Shown: piece by piece, positions 1 through 7,123 of the stretch
How the letters are laid out: each line of letters starts with the position of its first letter
How positions within the stretch are numbered: the stretch's first letter is position 1
Source: an uncultured Victivallales bacterium
GTDB lineage: Bacteria > Verrucomicrobiota > Lentisphaeria > Oligosphaerales > JAFGRS01
NCBI GenBank assembly: GCA_903834675.1
Contig: CAILKC010000597.1
Coordinates: 1 to 7,585 of the forward strand
Direction of reading: 5' to 3'
Length of the DNA stretch: 7,585 bases
Notes under the pieces: generated by a model
Databases searched by the model: none
Told to the model about the DNA's origin: nothing
What the model saw: only the letters and a program-made list of their open reading frames with translations
Translations under genes and position numbers: made by a program

Positions 1-252
1 ACCCCGTTCGACCTCTTCCACATCCGCGACAAGATGAAGCGGGAGACCGACTTCCTGATCGTCCGTGACGGCCAGCCCTGGCTGCTGGTCGAGGCCAAAC
101 TGACGGATCGGGCCGTCGACCACCAGCACCTTGTGCATCGGCAGGCACTGGGCGATATCCCCTTGGTGCAGGTGTGCGAGCGTCCCGGGATCGCGACGCA
201 GCAACGGCAAGGCGTATTCCGCCTCTCGGCCGCCCGCCTGTTCGGCGGCTGA
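1..252 (+). CDS. C-terminal end of a DUF4143-type AAA ATPase (5' truncated by window)
   Basis: The open frame runs from base 1 without a start codon and stops at TGA 250-252, giving the last 83 residues of a longer protein. It resembles the C-terminal DUF4143 domain of the large family of AAA+ ATPases that pair an N-terminal P-loop domain with this module. The recognisable block is a PD-(D/E)XK-like core: RETDFLIVRDGQPW followed by LLVEAKL, with the acidic D, the E and the K of the E-x-K pair in the expected order. This is followed by a family-typical tail around GDIPLVQVCERPG. The P-loop and Walker B motifs would lie left of the window, so ATPase activity is assumed from the family and not seen. 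The cellular role of most of these proteins is not established. The gene is separated from the next one by about 126 bases. Confidence 0.8.
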   Translation, partial: TPFDLFHIRDKMKRETDFLIVRDGQPWLLVEAKLTDRAVDHQHLVHRQALGDIPLVQVCERPGIATQQRQGVFRLSAARLFGG

Positions 253-365
253 GCGCGCGCCGGTGGCCGCCAGGGAGGCGTCGGCTAACCTGTGCTGCTG
301 CCAAGCGGCAACGTCAGACGGCAGGGGCCCCGCCTGTGATGTGAACGGCGGACGAACAAAGACAT

Positions 366-369
366 GGAG
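366..369 (+). promoter_or_regulatory. Ribosome binding site GGAG for the BNR-repeat gene
   Basis: GGAG lies 9 bases before the ATG at 379. The alternative in-frame ATG at 364 has only a weaker, more distant purine stretch (GGCGGA, 347-352) before it. This favours 379 as the start, although the GGAG overlaps the codons that follow 364. Confidence 0.45.
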
Positions 370-378
370 CACAGAAAT

Positions 379-2013
379 ATGCTGGCACGAATCGGACTGT
401 GGATCGCTACGGGAGCTGCCGCCATGGCGGCCGAGGGGGCCGCGGTCGGACCCGCACTGCAGCGCGTCGAGGTCGCGGAGTATGCGTCCTGCGAACAGGT
501 CGAGCTCGCCATCGGCGACCTTATCCGCTCCGGGGCGGCCCAGCCCCGAGATGCCATCACCATCGATCAGGAAACCACCACGGGCTGGTTGCTGCGGACC
601 CCGCAAGGGCCAGAGAAACTGCGCTGGCCGCAGGACTTGCTCAACGTCCGGCCTGGCGCCCCGCCGTTGACCCTCGATCCGAAGCTGCGGGGAAGGTTCG
701 ACGTCTTCGTCCGGGTGCGCGCCGTCGACGCCACGGGGGCCCTGGGCATAGACGGCAAGCGCGACGACGCCCTGCCCATGGCCTTCGAGCTCGCCCTCGA
801 CGACGGCTCGGCCCGTGAGGTCGTGGGAGCCAAGGGGTTCCCGGACAACCACTTCGACACCGATGTACTGGCGGCACACGACTGGGACTTGAGCGCTCGG
901 AAGCTGGTCCTGTCCCCGGTCGGCAAGCCGGTCTACCTGTACGGCTTCCGCTTCGTGCCTTCGGCGCGGGCCGCCGTCGCCAGCGGGCGTACGGTCAGCC
1001 GCTGGCTGGCGACAGACCACGTCACCATCGCGACCGATCCGGCGCGCCATTTCGCCTTCCCCGGCGTTGCCCGGTTGCCGAACGGGGAACTGGTGGTGGT
1101 CTACCGGGAGGGCACGATCCACGGCGTCGAACCCACGGGCAAGGTCAGCCTGAGCCGCTCCACGGACGGCGGGCGCACCTGGCTGCCACGCGTCACCGCC
1201 CTCGACCGGCCCGGCATCGACGACCGCGACCCGAGCGTGTTCCAGATGTCCGATGGCACGCTCCTGCTGACCTCCAGCGACTGCCTCTGCACCTCGGCTG
1301 ACGGCGGCCGTACCTGGAGTGAAGCCCGGGCCACACCGGTGTTCGGGCCCCACGGCGCCGTCGAGGACGAGGAGGGCCACATCGTCTACGGCGCCCTCCA
1401 GCGCGGGGTGCAATCCGAACTGACGCGAATCGGCGGACGCCGCGTCGTGCTCCAGGCGGACGCCGCCTTCCGCTCGCGGGATCAGGGCCTCTCCTGGGAG
1501 CCGGCCGGGCTCGGCATCTATACCGTCTACCTCCCCGGCGCCCTCGACTTCATCTGGTACGATGAGCCCTTCATGTGTGTCGTGCCCAAGCGCTTCTGGG
1601 TCTTCGCCGCCCGCGTCGACCTGGACGGCTATGCCCGCATCATCCGCTCGCCCGACCGCGGCAAGACCTGGCAGCCGCTGATTCGGACCCCCGTCTGGGG
1701 ATACCCGCAACACCTCCTGCCCCTGCGGGACGGCCGCCTGCTGATGTCCTACGGCTATCGCCGACCGCCCTACGGCATCCGGGCCTGCCTCAGCGCCGAT
1801 GACGGCAAAACCTGGGACCTCGACAACGAAATCATCCTGCGCCAGGATGGCGGGACCGCCGCCGACCAGCCGACGAAGGTCGGCAGCACGGACCTGGGCT
1901 ACGCGGTGTCCGTTCAGCTTGAGGGCGATACCATCCTGACCGTCTACTACTTCAACCAGAACGGCTCTAATTGCTTCATTGCCGGCACCTTCTGGCAGTT
2001 GCCCAAGCGCTGA
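379..2013 (+). CDS. Probable secreted sialidase-superfamily protein with five Asp-box (BNR) repeats
   Basis: The protein is 544 residues from ATG 379, or 549 from ATG 364; residue numbers here use the longer form. The N-terminus has an Arg followed by a hydrophobic stretch (LARIGLWIATGAAAMA, residues 7-22), consistent with a signal peptide and export. Residues about 95-200 look like a beta-rich accessory region. From about 215 to the end the fold is a predicted sialidase-type beta-propeller, shown by five Asp boxes: STDGGRTW (266-273), SADGGRTW (311-318), SRDQGLSW (371-378), SPDRGKTW (429-436) and SADDGKTW (477-484). The closing strand (LGYAVSVQLEGDTILTVYYF, 511-530) is typical of bacterial BNR proteins. 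The family includes exo-sialidases and other glycan-active enzymes, but I cannot identify the canonical RIP arginine motif, so sialidase activity should not be assumed. It is probably transcribed alone or with the downstream gene 77 bases away. Confidence 0.85.
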   Translation: MLARIGLWIATGAAAMAAEGAAVGPALQRVEVAEYASCEQVELAIGDLIRSGAAQPRDAITIDQETTTGWLLRTPQGPEKLRWPQDLLNVRPGAPPLTLDPKLRGRFDVFVRVRAVDATGALGIDGKRDDALPMAFELALDDGSAREVVGAKGFPDNHFDTDVLAAHDWDLSARKLVLSPVGKPVYLYGFRFVPSARAAVASGRTVSRWLATDHVTIATDPARHFAFPGVARLPNGELVVVYREGTIHGVEPTGKVSLSRSTDGGRTWLPRVTALDRPGIDDRDPSVFQMSDGTLLLTSSDCLCTSADGGRTWSEARATPVFGPHGAVEDEEGHIVYGALQRGVQSELTRIGGRRVVLQADAAFRSRDQGLSWEPAGLGIYTVYLPGALDFIWYDEPFMCVVPKRFWVFAARVDLDGYARIIRSPDRGKTWQPLIRTPVWGYPQHLLPLRDGRLLMSYGYRRPPYGIRACLSADDGKTWDLDNEIILRQDGGTAADQPTKVGSTDLGYAVSVQLEGDTILTVYYFNQNGSNCFIAGTFWQLPKR

Positions 2014-2090
2014 CCCCGCACGGACGGTCACCTGGGCTTCGTCTTCCGGCTAGGCCTGGGCCCGCACCCCTGGAACAGGTTGGCAAGAAC

Positions 2091-3206
2091 ATGACGTCCA
2101 TTCCCCAGGGTAGCTTCGTTCCCGGCCTTGAACTGTCACGCGGCTTCTTCGCGGCTGCCGTCGAACCTCTGCTCGACCGTGGCTTCCCCGGCCTGGCCTA
2201 CACCGCGGCCCTGATCGGCACCGGCTCCGAGGTCCTTGGCTTCGACACGGCCATGTCGACGGATCACCACTGGGGTCCGCGAGTCATGCTGTTCCTGCGC
2301 CCGGAGGACGTCCAGGCCCGCCGGGAGGACATCCGAGTCTACCTGGGCCTCAAGCTGCCGCCGTCCTATCGGGGTTACTCCACCCACTTCAGCCCGCCGA
2401 ACCCCAACGACAAGGGCGTCCAACACCTGGCGCCGTACTCGGGGGGCCCCATCAACCACCGAGTTGAGATCCTGACCATCGACGGTTTCTTCCGCTCCTA
2501 TCTGAACCTCTGCCTGGCAGAACCCATGACCCCGGCAGACTGGCTGTCACTGCCGTCCCAGAAGCTCCGTTCCATCGTCTCGGGTGCGGTCTTCCACGAC
2601 GACCTGGCGCTCGGGGCGATTCGCGAGCGCTTGTCGTGGTACCCCGAGGACGTCGGGCTGTACCTGCTGGGGTGCCTCTGGGCGCGCCTTGGCCAAGAAG
2701 AACACTTGATGGGGCGAGCCGGACACGTGGGAGACGAACTCGGGTCCGCCCTGATCGCGGCGCGGCTGGTACGCGACATCATGCGGATCGCGTTTTGCCT
2801 GGAGCGCCAGTACCCACCCTATCCGAAATGGTTCGGCACCGCCTTCGGCAAGCTCATCTGTGCCCCCAGGCTCCGGCCGCATCTGGAGGCGGTGCTCCAG
2901 TCCCGGACCTGGCAGGAACGCGAAGCGGCCCTGTGCCCAGCCTTCGAGACCCTCGTTCAGATCCAGCGAGCGGCGGGGATCGCGGATGATCTGCCGGGGC
3001 GAGTGAGCGACTTCTGGGGGCGGCCATTCCTGGTCATCCATGGGGAGATGATGGCGAACGCCATCTTCGCTCGCATCGCCGAGGGTCGGCTGAGCGCCTT
3101 GGTACGGCGACGGCCGATCGGCAGCATCGATCTGATCAGCGACAGTACGGATGTGCTCGAGGATACCTCCATGCGGCCACGGCTCCGCGATCTCTATGAA
3201 CCCTAA
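2091..3206 (+). CDS. DUF4037 domain protein, nucleotidyltransferase-like
   Basis: The protein is 371 residues. The start at 2091 is chosen because family-like sequence begins almost at once (SFVPGLELSRGFF, residues 8-20). The frame stays open back to 1971, but that part overlaps the preceding gene and looks non-coding (rich in P, R, H, L). The N-terminal third has a nucleotidyltransferase-like signature: G45-S46-E47, then D52 and D58, ending in the block STDHHWGPRV (56-65), and a later acidic residue in NHRVEI (122-127). The DUF4037 region follows, with conserved-looking blocks GQEEHLMGRAGHVGDELGSA (201-220) and PYPKWFGTAF (243-252), and a C-terminal GSIDLISDSTD (344-354). It has no signal peptide or membrane segment, so it is cytoplasmic. 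The substrate is unknown. Related folds transfer nucleotides to small molecules or RNA, but this is inference. A weak AGG lies 11 bases before the start. Confidence 0.85.
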   Translation: MTSIPQGSFVPGLELSRGFFAAAVEPLLDRGFPGLAYTAALIGTGSEVLGFDTAMSTDHHWGPRVMLFLRPEDVQARREDIRVYLGLKLPPSYRGYSTHFSPPNPNDKGVQHLAPYSGGPINHRVEILTIDGFFRSYLNLCLAEPMTPADWLSLPSQKLRSIVSGAVFHDDLALGAIRERLSWYPEDVGLYLLGCLWARLGQEEHLMGRAGHVGDELGSALIAARLVRDIMRIAFCLERQYPPYPKWFGTAFGKLICAPRLRPHLEAVLQSRTWQEREAALCPAFETLVQIQRAAGIADDLPGRVSDFWGRPFLVIHGEMMANAIFARIAEGRLSALVRRRPIGSIDLISDSTDVLEDTSMRPRLRDLYEP

Positions 3207-3243
3207 CGAGCAGGACCTGCAACTGCCGTACGAGCCGCTCGAA

Positions 3244-3478
3244 GTGAAGACCGTGCGCCTGACCCCTTAACCGGCACTCCATATCGCGCCTCGGCCATGT
3301 GGAGGCGCGACAGGGCGAGTGCTTCACTATCACCAACCATGGGCGTCCCGTCGCCGAACTCGGACCGGCCCGTACTCCGCGCTCGCTTCCGAAGCGGGGC
3401 ATGGCCGGGTCCGCTTCCTTCTTCATGTCCCCGGACTTCGCCGCACCGCAGCATCGCCATCGTCGCCGACGGCCGTAG
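3244..3478 (+). pseudogene. Frameshifted remnant of a Phd/YefM-family antitoxin gene
   Basis: A GTG at 3244 opens a reading MKTVRLT that stops at TAA 3268-3270. From 3272 a different frame reads HSISRLGHVEARQGECFT and then ITNHGRPVAELGPARTP, the hallmark of Phd/YefM antitoxins (V-E-x-G-E ... G-R-P-V-A-x-L). Removing one base from the CCCC run at 3263-3266 joins the two pieces into MKTVRLTLNRHSISRLGHVE, and the joined frame restores the family spacing between the first beta strand and the I-S-R-L helix. Recognisable sequence ends near 3448 (FFMSPDF) and the frame stops at TAG 3476-3478. A longer first segment could start at ATG 3196, overlapping the end of the DUF4037 gene by 11 bases. No PIN/VapC, RelE or Doc-like toxin frame follows. 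It could be a sequencing error in an intact orphan antitoxin, but an old, decayed gene is more likely. Confidence 0.6.
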
Positions 3479-3663
3479 TCCGGCGCGCGGCCCGGACTCA
3501 GTTCCCGACTGCGCTGGCCAACAGGCCGAGCTTTGGACTGCTGTGGCTTGACACAGCTTTGCGTCTCGTGGGTTTCGCCTGGCGCGGCGGCGCGCCTGCG
3601 GGGCCCATGGCGGGTTCCTGCCCCAATGCCGTATAGCCGCATTGCCTCGCCCCACCCGCGAAT
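3479..3663. other. Non-coding stretch between convergent genes with weak hairpins
   Basis: I see no gene here. Two small stem-loops are present: a perfect 6-base stem at 3581-3586/3591-3596 with a 4-base loop, very GC-rich, and a 6-base stem at 3624-3629/3639-3644 with a 9-base loop. Either could help terminate transcription between the plus-strand genes on the left and the minus-strand cluster on the right, but neither is followed by a T-tract on either strand. They are therefore not called as intrinsic terminators. Together with the antitoxin remnant, this makes 3207-3663 the only internal stretch without an intact gene. Confidence 0.4.
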
Positions 3664-4428
3664 TCAACAGCCCGTGGGCAGGTCGATGAAGCGGCAATGC
3701 ACCGGCAGCGCGACCTGCAGTTCCGCCATGAGCGCGCGCAGACCCCAGACCTCGGTGGCGTAGTGCCCGGCGGCGATCACGGGCGTCGCTGCCTCCCAGG
3801 CCGGGTGGACGCACTGGTGGGTGAGTTCACCGGTAATCAGACAGCCCACGCCGGCGGCCGGACACTGGGTAACCAAATCCGCCCCGCCGCCGGAGATGAT
3901 GCCGACGGTCGCAAGCGGCCCAGACACCCCGGCCTCCAGCACCCGGCAGGTACTCTCGAGCGCGGCTTCCACGCGAGCGGCCAGGACGCTGAGGGAAACC
4001 GCCTCGGAGAGCTTCCCCTTGTAACCGATAGCGATGCCGCCATACATCCCAAACGGCTCGACCTCCCGCAGGCCAAGACGGCCGGCGATCACCGCGTTGT
4101 TGCCAACCCGCGGATGGCAGTCCAAGGGCACATGGCTCGCATAGAGGTTCATCCCCGTCCCCAGCAGCACCCGCAGACGCGCTGCCTCAGCCCCGAGCAC
4201 CCGCGCCAAACCGTCATGCCAGAACAAACCGTGGTGGACCACAATCGCCTGGGCGTCCCAGGCCGCGGCAGCCTGAAACAGCGCCAACGAGGCGTCCACG
4301 CCAAAGGCGATGCGGTGCAGCGAGTCGGTACCCTCGACCTGCAGACCGTTGCGCGACGAGTCCTTCAGTTCCGGCGGTGGACGCAGCAGGTCGTCCAGAT
4401 AGGTCACCAAGTCACGTCGGGTCACCAT
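3664..4428 (-). CDS. Nif3-like dinuclear metal centre protein (YbgI/DUF34 family)
   Basis: The protein is 254 residues, a typical length for short bacterial Nif3/YbgI proteins, which lack the long insert found in some Gram-positive relatives. The expected dinuclear metal ligands are all visible: the HH pair in VVHHGLFWHDG (H65, H66), the Asp in SHVPLDCHP (D103), and the His and Glu in AAGHYATE (H222, E226). GELTHQCVHPA (200-210) is another family block, and NGLQVEG (27-33) is the usual N-terminal motif. Homologues form toroidal hexamers in the cytoplasm. The family is often labelled GTP cyclohydrolase 1 type 2, but its true reaction is uncertain. The start ATG is well supported by a strong Shine-Dalgarno. 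The first 17 bases overlap the end of the MFS transporter gene, so it is probably the last cistron of the nrdR cluster and partly translationally coupled. Confidence 0.93.
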   Translation of the reverse strand: MVTRRDLVTYLDDLLRPPPELKDSSRNGLQVEGTDSLHRIAFGVDASLALFQAAAAWDAQAIVVHHGLFWHDGLARVLGAEAARLRVLLGTGMNLYASHVPLDCHPRVGNNAVIAGRLGLREVEPFGMYGGIAIGYKGKLSEAVSLSVLAARVEAALESTCRVLEAGVSGPLATVGIISGGGADLVTQCPAAGVGCLITGELTHQCVHPAWEAATPVIAAGHYATEVWGLRALMAELQVALPVHCRFIDLPTGC

Positions 4429-5602
4429 GGGGGGCTTCCTCCGCGGTTTCTGAGCCTGGACAGGGAATCAGGATGAGGCCAGCCGCCAACAAGAGCAGCA
4501 TTCCGACCAGGGCGAAGGCGGCGGCAGGACGGGCGCCGGCGATCAGGGGTCGCAGCAGCGGTGGGGCGAGGATGCAGCCGACCGAGCCAATCCCAGCGAC
4601 CAGCCCGACGACCGTCCCGGTCTGCCGGGGGTGACGCGCGGCGGCCAGGCCCACGATCAGCGGCCAGCTGCCAGCGCAGGCGAGGCCGGTCAAGGCAAAG
4701 AGCCAGAGATCGCCGCGCCAGCCGAGGTTGCCCAGGTGAGCAAGGCTGCACCCCGCCGCAGCGGCAAGCAGAAGGGCAATGACCCGCTCGTGGGGATGCT
4801 CCTCGGGCAGCAACGCGCAAAGCAGTCGGCCGACCAGCATCGTCCCCCAGAACAGCGCCAGGCCCGCGATCGCCCAGCGCTCCGGCGCGGCCTTGGCCTG
4901 CGCCAGGTAGAGGGTCAGGTAGGTGGCCGTGCCGGTCTCCGCCGTCACGTAACAGAAGATGGCGATGCAGGGTAGCCAGACACTGAGCCCGAGGCGAGGC
5001 CCCCGCCTGGCCCCGGCCGCCAGCGTGGCCGCTACGCTTGGCGCGCCGCCGTGGCGCAACCCCAGAAAGACGAACCCCAGCACCACGCTCCCAGCAGCCG
5101 TCGCGCTGAAGAACAGCCGCCAGGAGACGCCCTGCGGCAGCAGCCAGCTCATGAGCACCGGCCCGCCAACCGCGCCGACACAGTAAGCGACTTGGGAGAG
5201 ATTCAGGAGCAGCCGACGCCGCGTCGGGAAAACATCGATCAGAAGGGCGGTGCACATGGACTCCAGCACGCCCCCGCCCAGGCCCATGACAAAGGCCCCG
5301 GCAAACACCCCCGGCAGACGCGCCGCGGAGGCCCAGACGGCGGCCCCAACCGCGACCAACGTGGCCCCGGCCAGGAGGACGCGACGCTTGCCAACCCGGT
5401 CGGCAACCATGCCACCGATAACACTGGCCAGAACGAATCCGCTGAACTGCACCGCGGTCGCGTTGGCGAGATTCCCGGCCGCCACGCCGAAGGTCTGGCT
5501 CATGCGGGGCAGCGCCGCAAACACGATGTTGGCCGAGGCGGCAAACAGCACCAGCCCGCCGAAGGCCCCGACTGCGGCTAGTTGACGTCCGTCACGAGCC
5601 AT
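4412..5602 (-). CDS. Major facilitator superfamily (MFS) transporter
   Basis: The protein is 396 residues and strongly hydrophobic, with about twelve predicted membrane segments (roughly residues 9-30, 45-66, 75-92, 97-117, 130-154, 162-182, 208-232, 243-265, 274-290, 297-318, 329-350 and 358-380). It therefore sits in the inner membrane. MFS motif A is clear between segments 2 and 3: GGMVADRVGKRRVLL (63-77). The longer cytoplasmic loop expected between the two six-helix halves lies at about 183-205 (LRHGG ... ARRGP). The layout around ESMCTALLIDVFPTRRR (114-130) and GTATYLTLYL (224-233) is loosely like sugar/fucose-permease-type MFS proteins, but the substrate cannot be read from sequence. 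The start lies 3 bases after the stop of the upstream gene, with a modest AGG 6 bases before the ATG. A link to nucleotide metabolism is suggested only by its position behind nrdR. Confidence 0.92.
   Translation of the reverse strand: MARDGRQLAAVGAFGGLVLFAASANIVFAALPRMSQTFGVAAGNLANATAVQFSGFVLASVIGGMVADRVGKRRVLLAGATLVAVGAAVWASAARLPGVFAGAFVMGLGGGVLESMCTALLIDVFPTRRRLLLNLSQVAYCVGAVGGPVLMSWLLPQGVSWRLFFSATAAGSVVLGFVFLGLRHGGAPSVAATLAAGARRGPRLGLSVWLPCIAIFCYVTAETGTATYLTLYLAQAKAAPERWAIAGLALFWGTMLVGRLLCALLPEEHPHERVIALLLAAAAGCSLAHLGNLGWRGDLWLFALTGLACAGSWPLIVGLAAARHPRQTGTVVGLVAGIGSVGCILAPPLLRPLIAGARPAAAFALVGMLLLLAAGLILIPCPGSETAEEAPHGDPT
4435..4442 (-). promoter_or_regulatory. Strong ribosome binding site GGAGGAAG of the Nif3-family gene
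   Basis: Read on the minus strand, GGAGGAAG sits 6 bases before the ATG at 4428. It lies entirely inside the 3' end of the upstream MFS gene and fixes the start despite the 17-base overlap. It is the strongest Shine-Dalgarno in the cluster, so this protein may be translated independently of its upstream neighbour. Confidence 0.75.
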
Positions 5603-5605
5603 ACG

Positions 5606-6577
5606 TTACCTGAAGGTTACCAGGACCGCGGCGGCGCCCGTTGCCGTCAGCCGACCCTCGATCATGGCTCGAATCTCCCGCTGCAATGCCTTTCCGGCAC
5701 GCGCCGACTGCGGCAGGACGACCTCGCGCACCGCGGCCTCGAGGCCGCAGACGACCAGGTGGGCCGGCGGCAGGCACGGACGCGCCAGCAGGGGCGAGAG
5801 CAGCCGGTCGACCTGCGCCAACAGCACCCCGATGCAGTCCAGGCTGCGCGCCAGAGCCGGCAGGTAGATAATCTCAGCCAGCGGCGGCGTGCCGGTGACC
5901 GCGGCCAGACGCAGCAAATCCAGTTCCAGACGCACCCGTGGAAGAAAACGCGATACCGGCAGCAGACGCAGAGCGTCGGCGCGCACCAGGCGCTCAGCGT
6001 CGGCGACCTCCTCCAAGGCCCAACCCCCGGGGGGCAGAAGCCAGGGCGAGTCAGGCGACGTCGGCGAGTTCTCGGTCACGGTCTGCTGCAGAAAATGGCC
6101 AGCCAAAGCCCGAATCAACTCGTCACGCACCAGCCGCAGCCGCAGCCCGATGAGCGCGGCCTCGGTCCGGACCGCAATCACGGCACGCTCCTCCTCAGCG
6201 AGTGGAATGATCCGCGTCAGCTCGGCTTCGAGGCGGGCCCGGTCCCAGGGACGGAAGGGATCCGGGTCGGCCACTTCGGAGGCCGCGGGAGCCAGCTGGC
6301 GGTACTGCCTCACAACGTCATCGAACCCGCTGGCTGACAACAGGGTACAGATCATGGCGTGAAGGTCAGCTTCGCTCAGCGGCGGCTGCTCGGGTTCACC
6401 CCGAGACGAGGCATACTCCTCGATCACCAAAGCGATGTGGTCCGCGCTCCAGTCCTCGCGCATGCCACAGGCCTGAAAGGAGCGCCGGAGGTCTTCTCGC
6501 ACCGCCGCCACGTCCAGAGAACGGACGCTGCCGTCCGCGGTCGTCACCAGGCAGTGTCTGGAGTGCAGTTTGATCAT
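5606..6577 (-). CDS. Unrecognised protein with N-terminal ATP-cone-like region, coupled to nrdR
   Basis: This is a 323-residue protein whose family I do not recognise. Its first ATG overlaps the nrdR stop in an ATGA (6574-6577), so translation is probably coupled. Residues about 8-95 can be laid beside the ATP-cone of the adjacent NrdR: ADGSVRSLD against KRDGTREEF, VREDLRRSFQACGM against the first long helix, SADHIALVIEEYAS against the second, and LSEADLHAMICTLLS ... VVRQYRQL against the last helices (REIGERAMVAL ... RFASVYRRF). The usual K-R-D-G nucleotide-contact motif reads T-A-D-G here, so the site may be degenerate. Residues 110-323 are mostly helical, leucine- and arginine-rich, with a Pro/Ser/Gly linker at about 170-186. 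There is no signal peptide or convincing membrane segment. It may modulate NrdR or sense nucleotides; this is inference from the resemblance and gene order. Confidence 0.75.
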   Translation of the reverse strand: MIKLHSRHCLVTTADGSVRSLDVAAVREDLRRSFQACGMREDWSADHIALVIEEYASSRGEPEQPPLSEADLHAMICTLLSASGFDDVVRQYRQLAPAASEVADPDPFRPWDRARLEAELTRIIPLAEEERAVIAVRTEAALIGLRLRLVRDELIRALAGHFLQQTVTENSPTSPDSPWLLPPGGWALEEVADAERLVRADALRLLPVSRFLPRVRLELDLLRLAAVTGTPPLAEIIYLPALARSLDCIGVLLAQVDRLLSPLLARPCLPPAHLVVCGLEAAVREVVLPQSARAGKALQREIRAMIEGRLTATGAAAVLVTFR

Positions 6578-7110
6578 GCCTGCGAGTCCGCCGGAGTGGG
6601 GAGAGAAGCGGGGCCCGACCTCTCTTCGTCCGTCGGCGTCGGGGCTGCGGAGGCGTCCTGACGGCCGCTGAGGTTCTGCACTTCGTCGATGAATTCGTCA
6701 ATGTTGCGAAACCTGCGGTAGACCGAGGCAAAGCGCACGTAGGCGACCTCGTCGACCCTCTGCAAAGCCACCATGGCCCGTTCCCCAATCTCCCGGCTGT
6801 TGATCTCCCGGCTCTGCAACGTCAGCAGATCGCGGACCACCGCGTTGACCATTTCCTCCACCTGGGCTTCGCTGACCGAACGCTTCCAGCACGCCCGGCG
6901 GATGCCGGCGCAGAGCTTGTCGGGGTTGAACTCCTCGCGCGTGCCATCGCGCTTAACCACAATGAACTCGGCCGGAACGACCGCCTCGCGCGTGGTGAAG
7001 CGAAATTCGCAGGAGAGGCATTCGCGGCGGCGCCGGATGGTGTCCCCCTCTCTGGACACCCTGGTCTCCATGACCTTATCTTCCAGGCAACTACAGCGCG
7101 GGCAACGCAT
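6574..7110 (-). CDS. nrdR: Transcriptional repressor NrdR
   Basis: NrdR represses ribonucleotide reductase genes by binding NrdR boxes in response to ATP/dATP held in its ATP-cone. From ATG 7110 the protein is 178 residues and begins MRCPRC, the canonical family N-terminus. The zinc ribbon cysteines are C3, C6, C31 and C34, and the basic block RRRREC (26-31) and RFTTRE (36-41) follow the family pattern. The ATP-cone spans about 47-137, with KRDG at 53-56 and VDEVAYVRFASVYRRF at 119-134. After about residue 148 there is a roughly 30-residue Pro/Ala/Ser/Glu tail, making it somewhat longer than the usual 150-160 residues. Alternative in-frame starts (ATG 7128, GTG 7131) add only seven non-conserved residues. 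No ribonucleotide reductase gene or NrdR-box pair is visible here. It is the first gene of the minus-strand cluster. Confidence 0.97.
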   Translation of the reverse strand: MRCPRCSCLEDKVMETRVSREGDTIRRRRECLSCEFRFTTREAVVPAEFIVVKRDGTREEFNPDKLCAGIRRACWKRSVSEAQVEEMVNAVVRDLLTLQSREINSREIGERAMVALQRVDEVAYVRFASVYRRFRNIDEFIDEVQNLSGRQDASAAPTPTDEERSGPASLPTPADSQA

Positions 7111-7118
7111 GCTGTCCG

Positions 7119-7123
7119 TCCCC
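7119..7123 (-). promoter_or_regulatory. Ribosome binding site GGGGA supporting the nrdR start at 7110
   Basis: On the minus strand GGGGA ends 8 bases before the ATG at 7110. With the conserved MRCPRC beginning, it favours this start over the upstream in-frame GTG/ATG codons at 7131 and 7128, which would place this purine run inside the coding sequence. Confidence 0.5.

Noticed and set aside
131..670. 179-codon plus-strand open frame spanning the DUF4143 end and the BNR gene start
   Set aside because: Rich in R, S, C and P, and overlaps two better-supported genes in other frames.
1971..2090. 40-codon upstream extension of the DUF4037 gene
   Set aside because: It overlaps the end of the BNR gene, its composition looks non-coding, and family similarity starts just after the ATG at 2091.
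3581..3596. GC-rich 6-base stem as an intrinsic terminator
   Set aside because: There is no T-tract after the stem on either strand, and such short GC palindromes are common at this base composition.
3697..4476. 259-codon plus-strand open frame antisense to the Nif3-family gene
   Set aside because: It is rich in H, R, Q and G with no recognisable motif, as expected for the shadow of a GC-rich gene. The opposite strand has a complete metal site and a strong ribosome binding site.
5582..6337. 251-codon plus-strand open frame antisense to the gene behind nrdR
   Set aside because: Low-complexity Q/R/G/P composition and no family resemblance. The minus-strand reading is locked to nrdR and the MFS gene by tight junctions.
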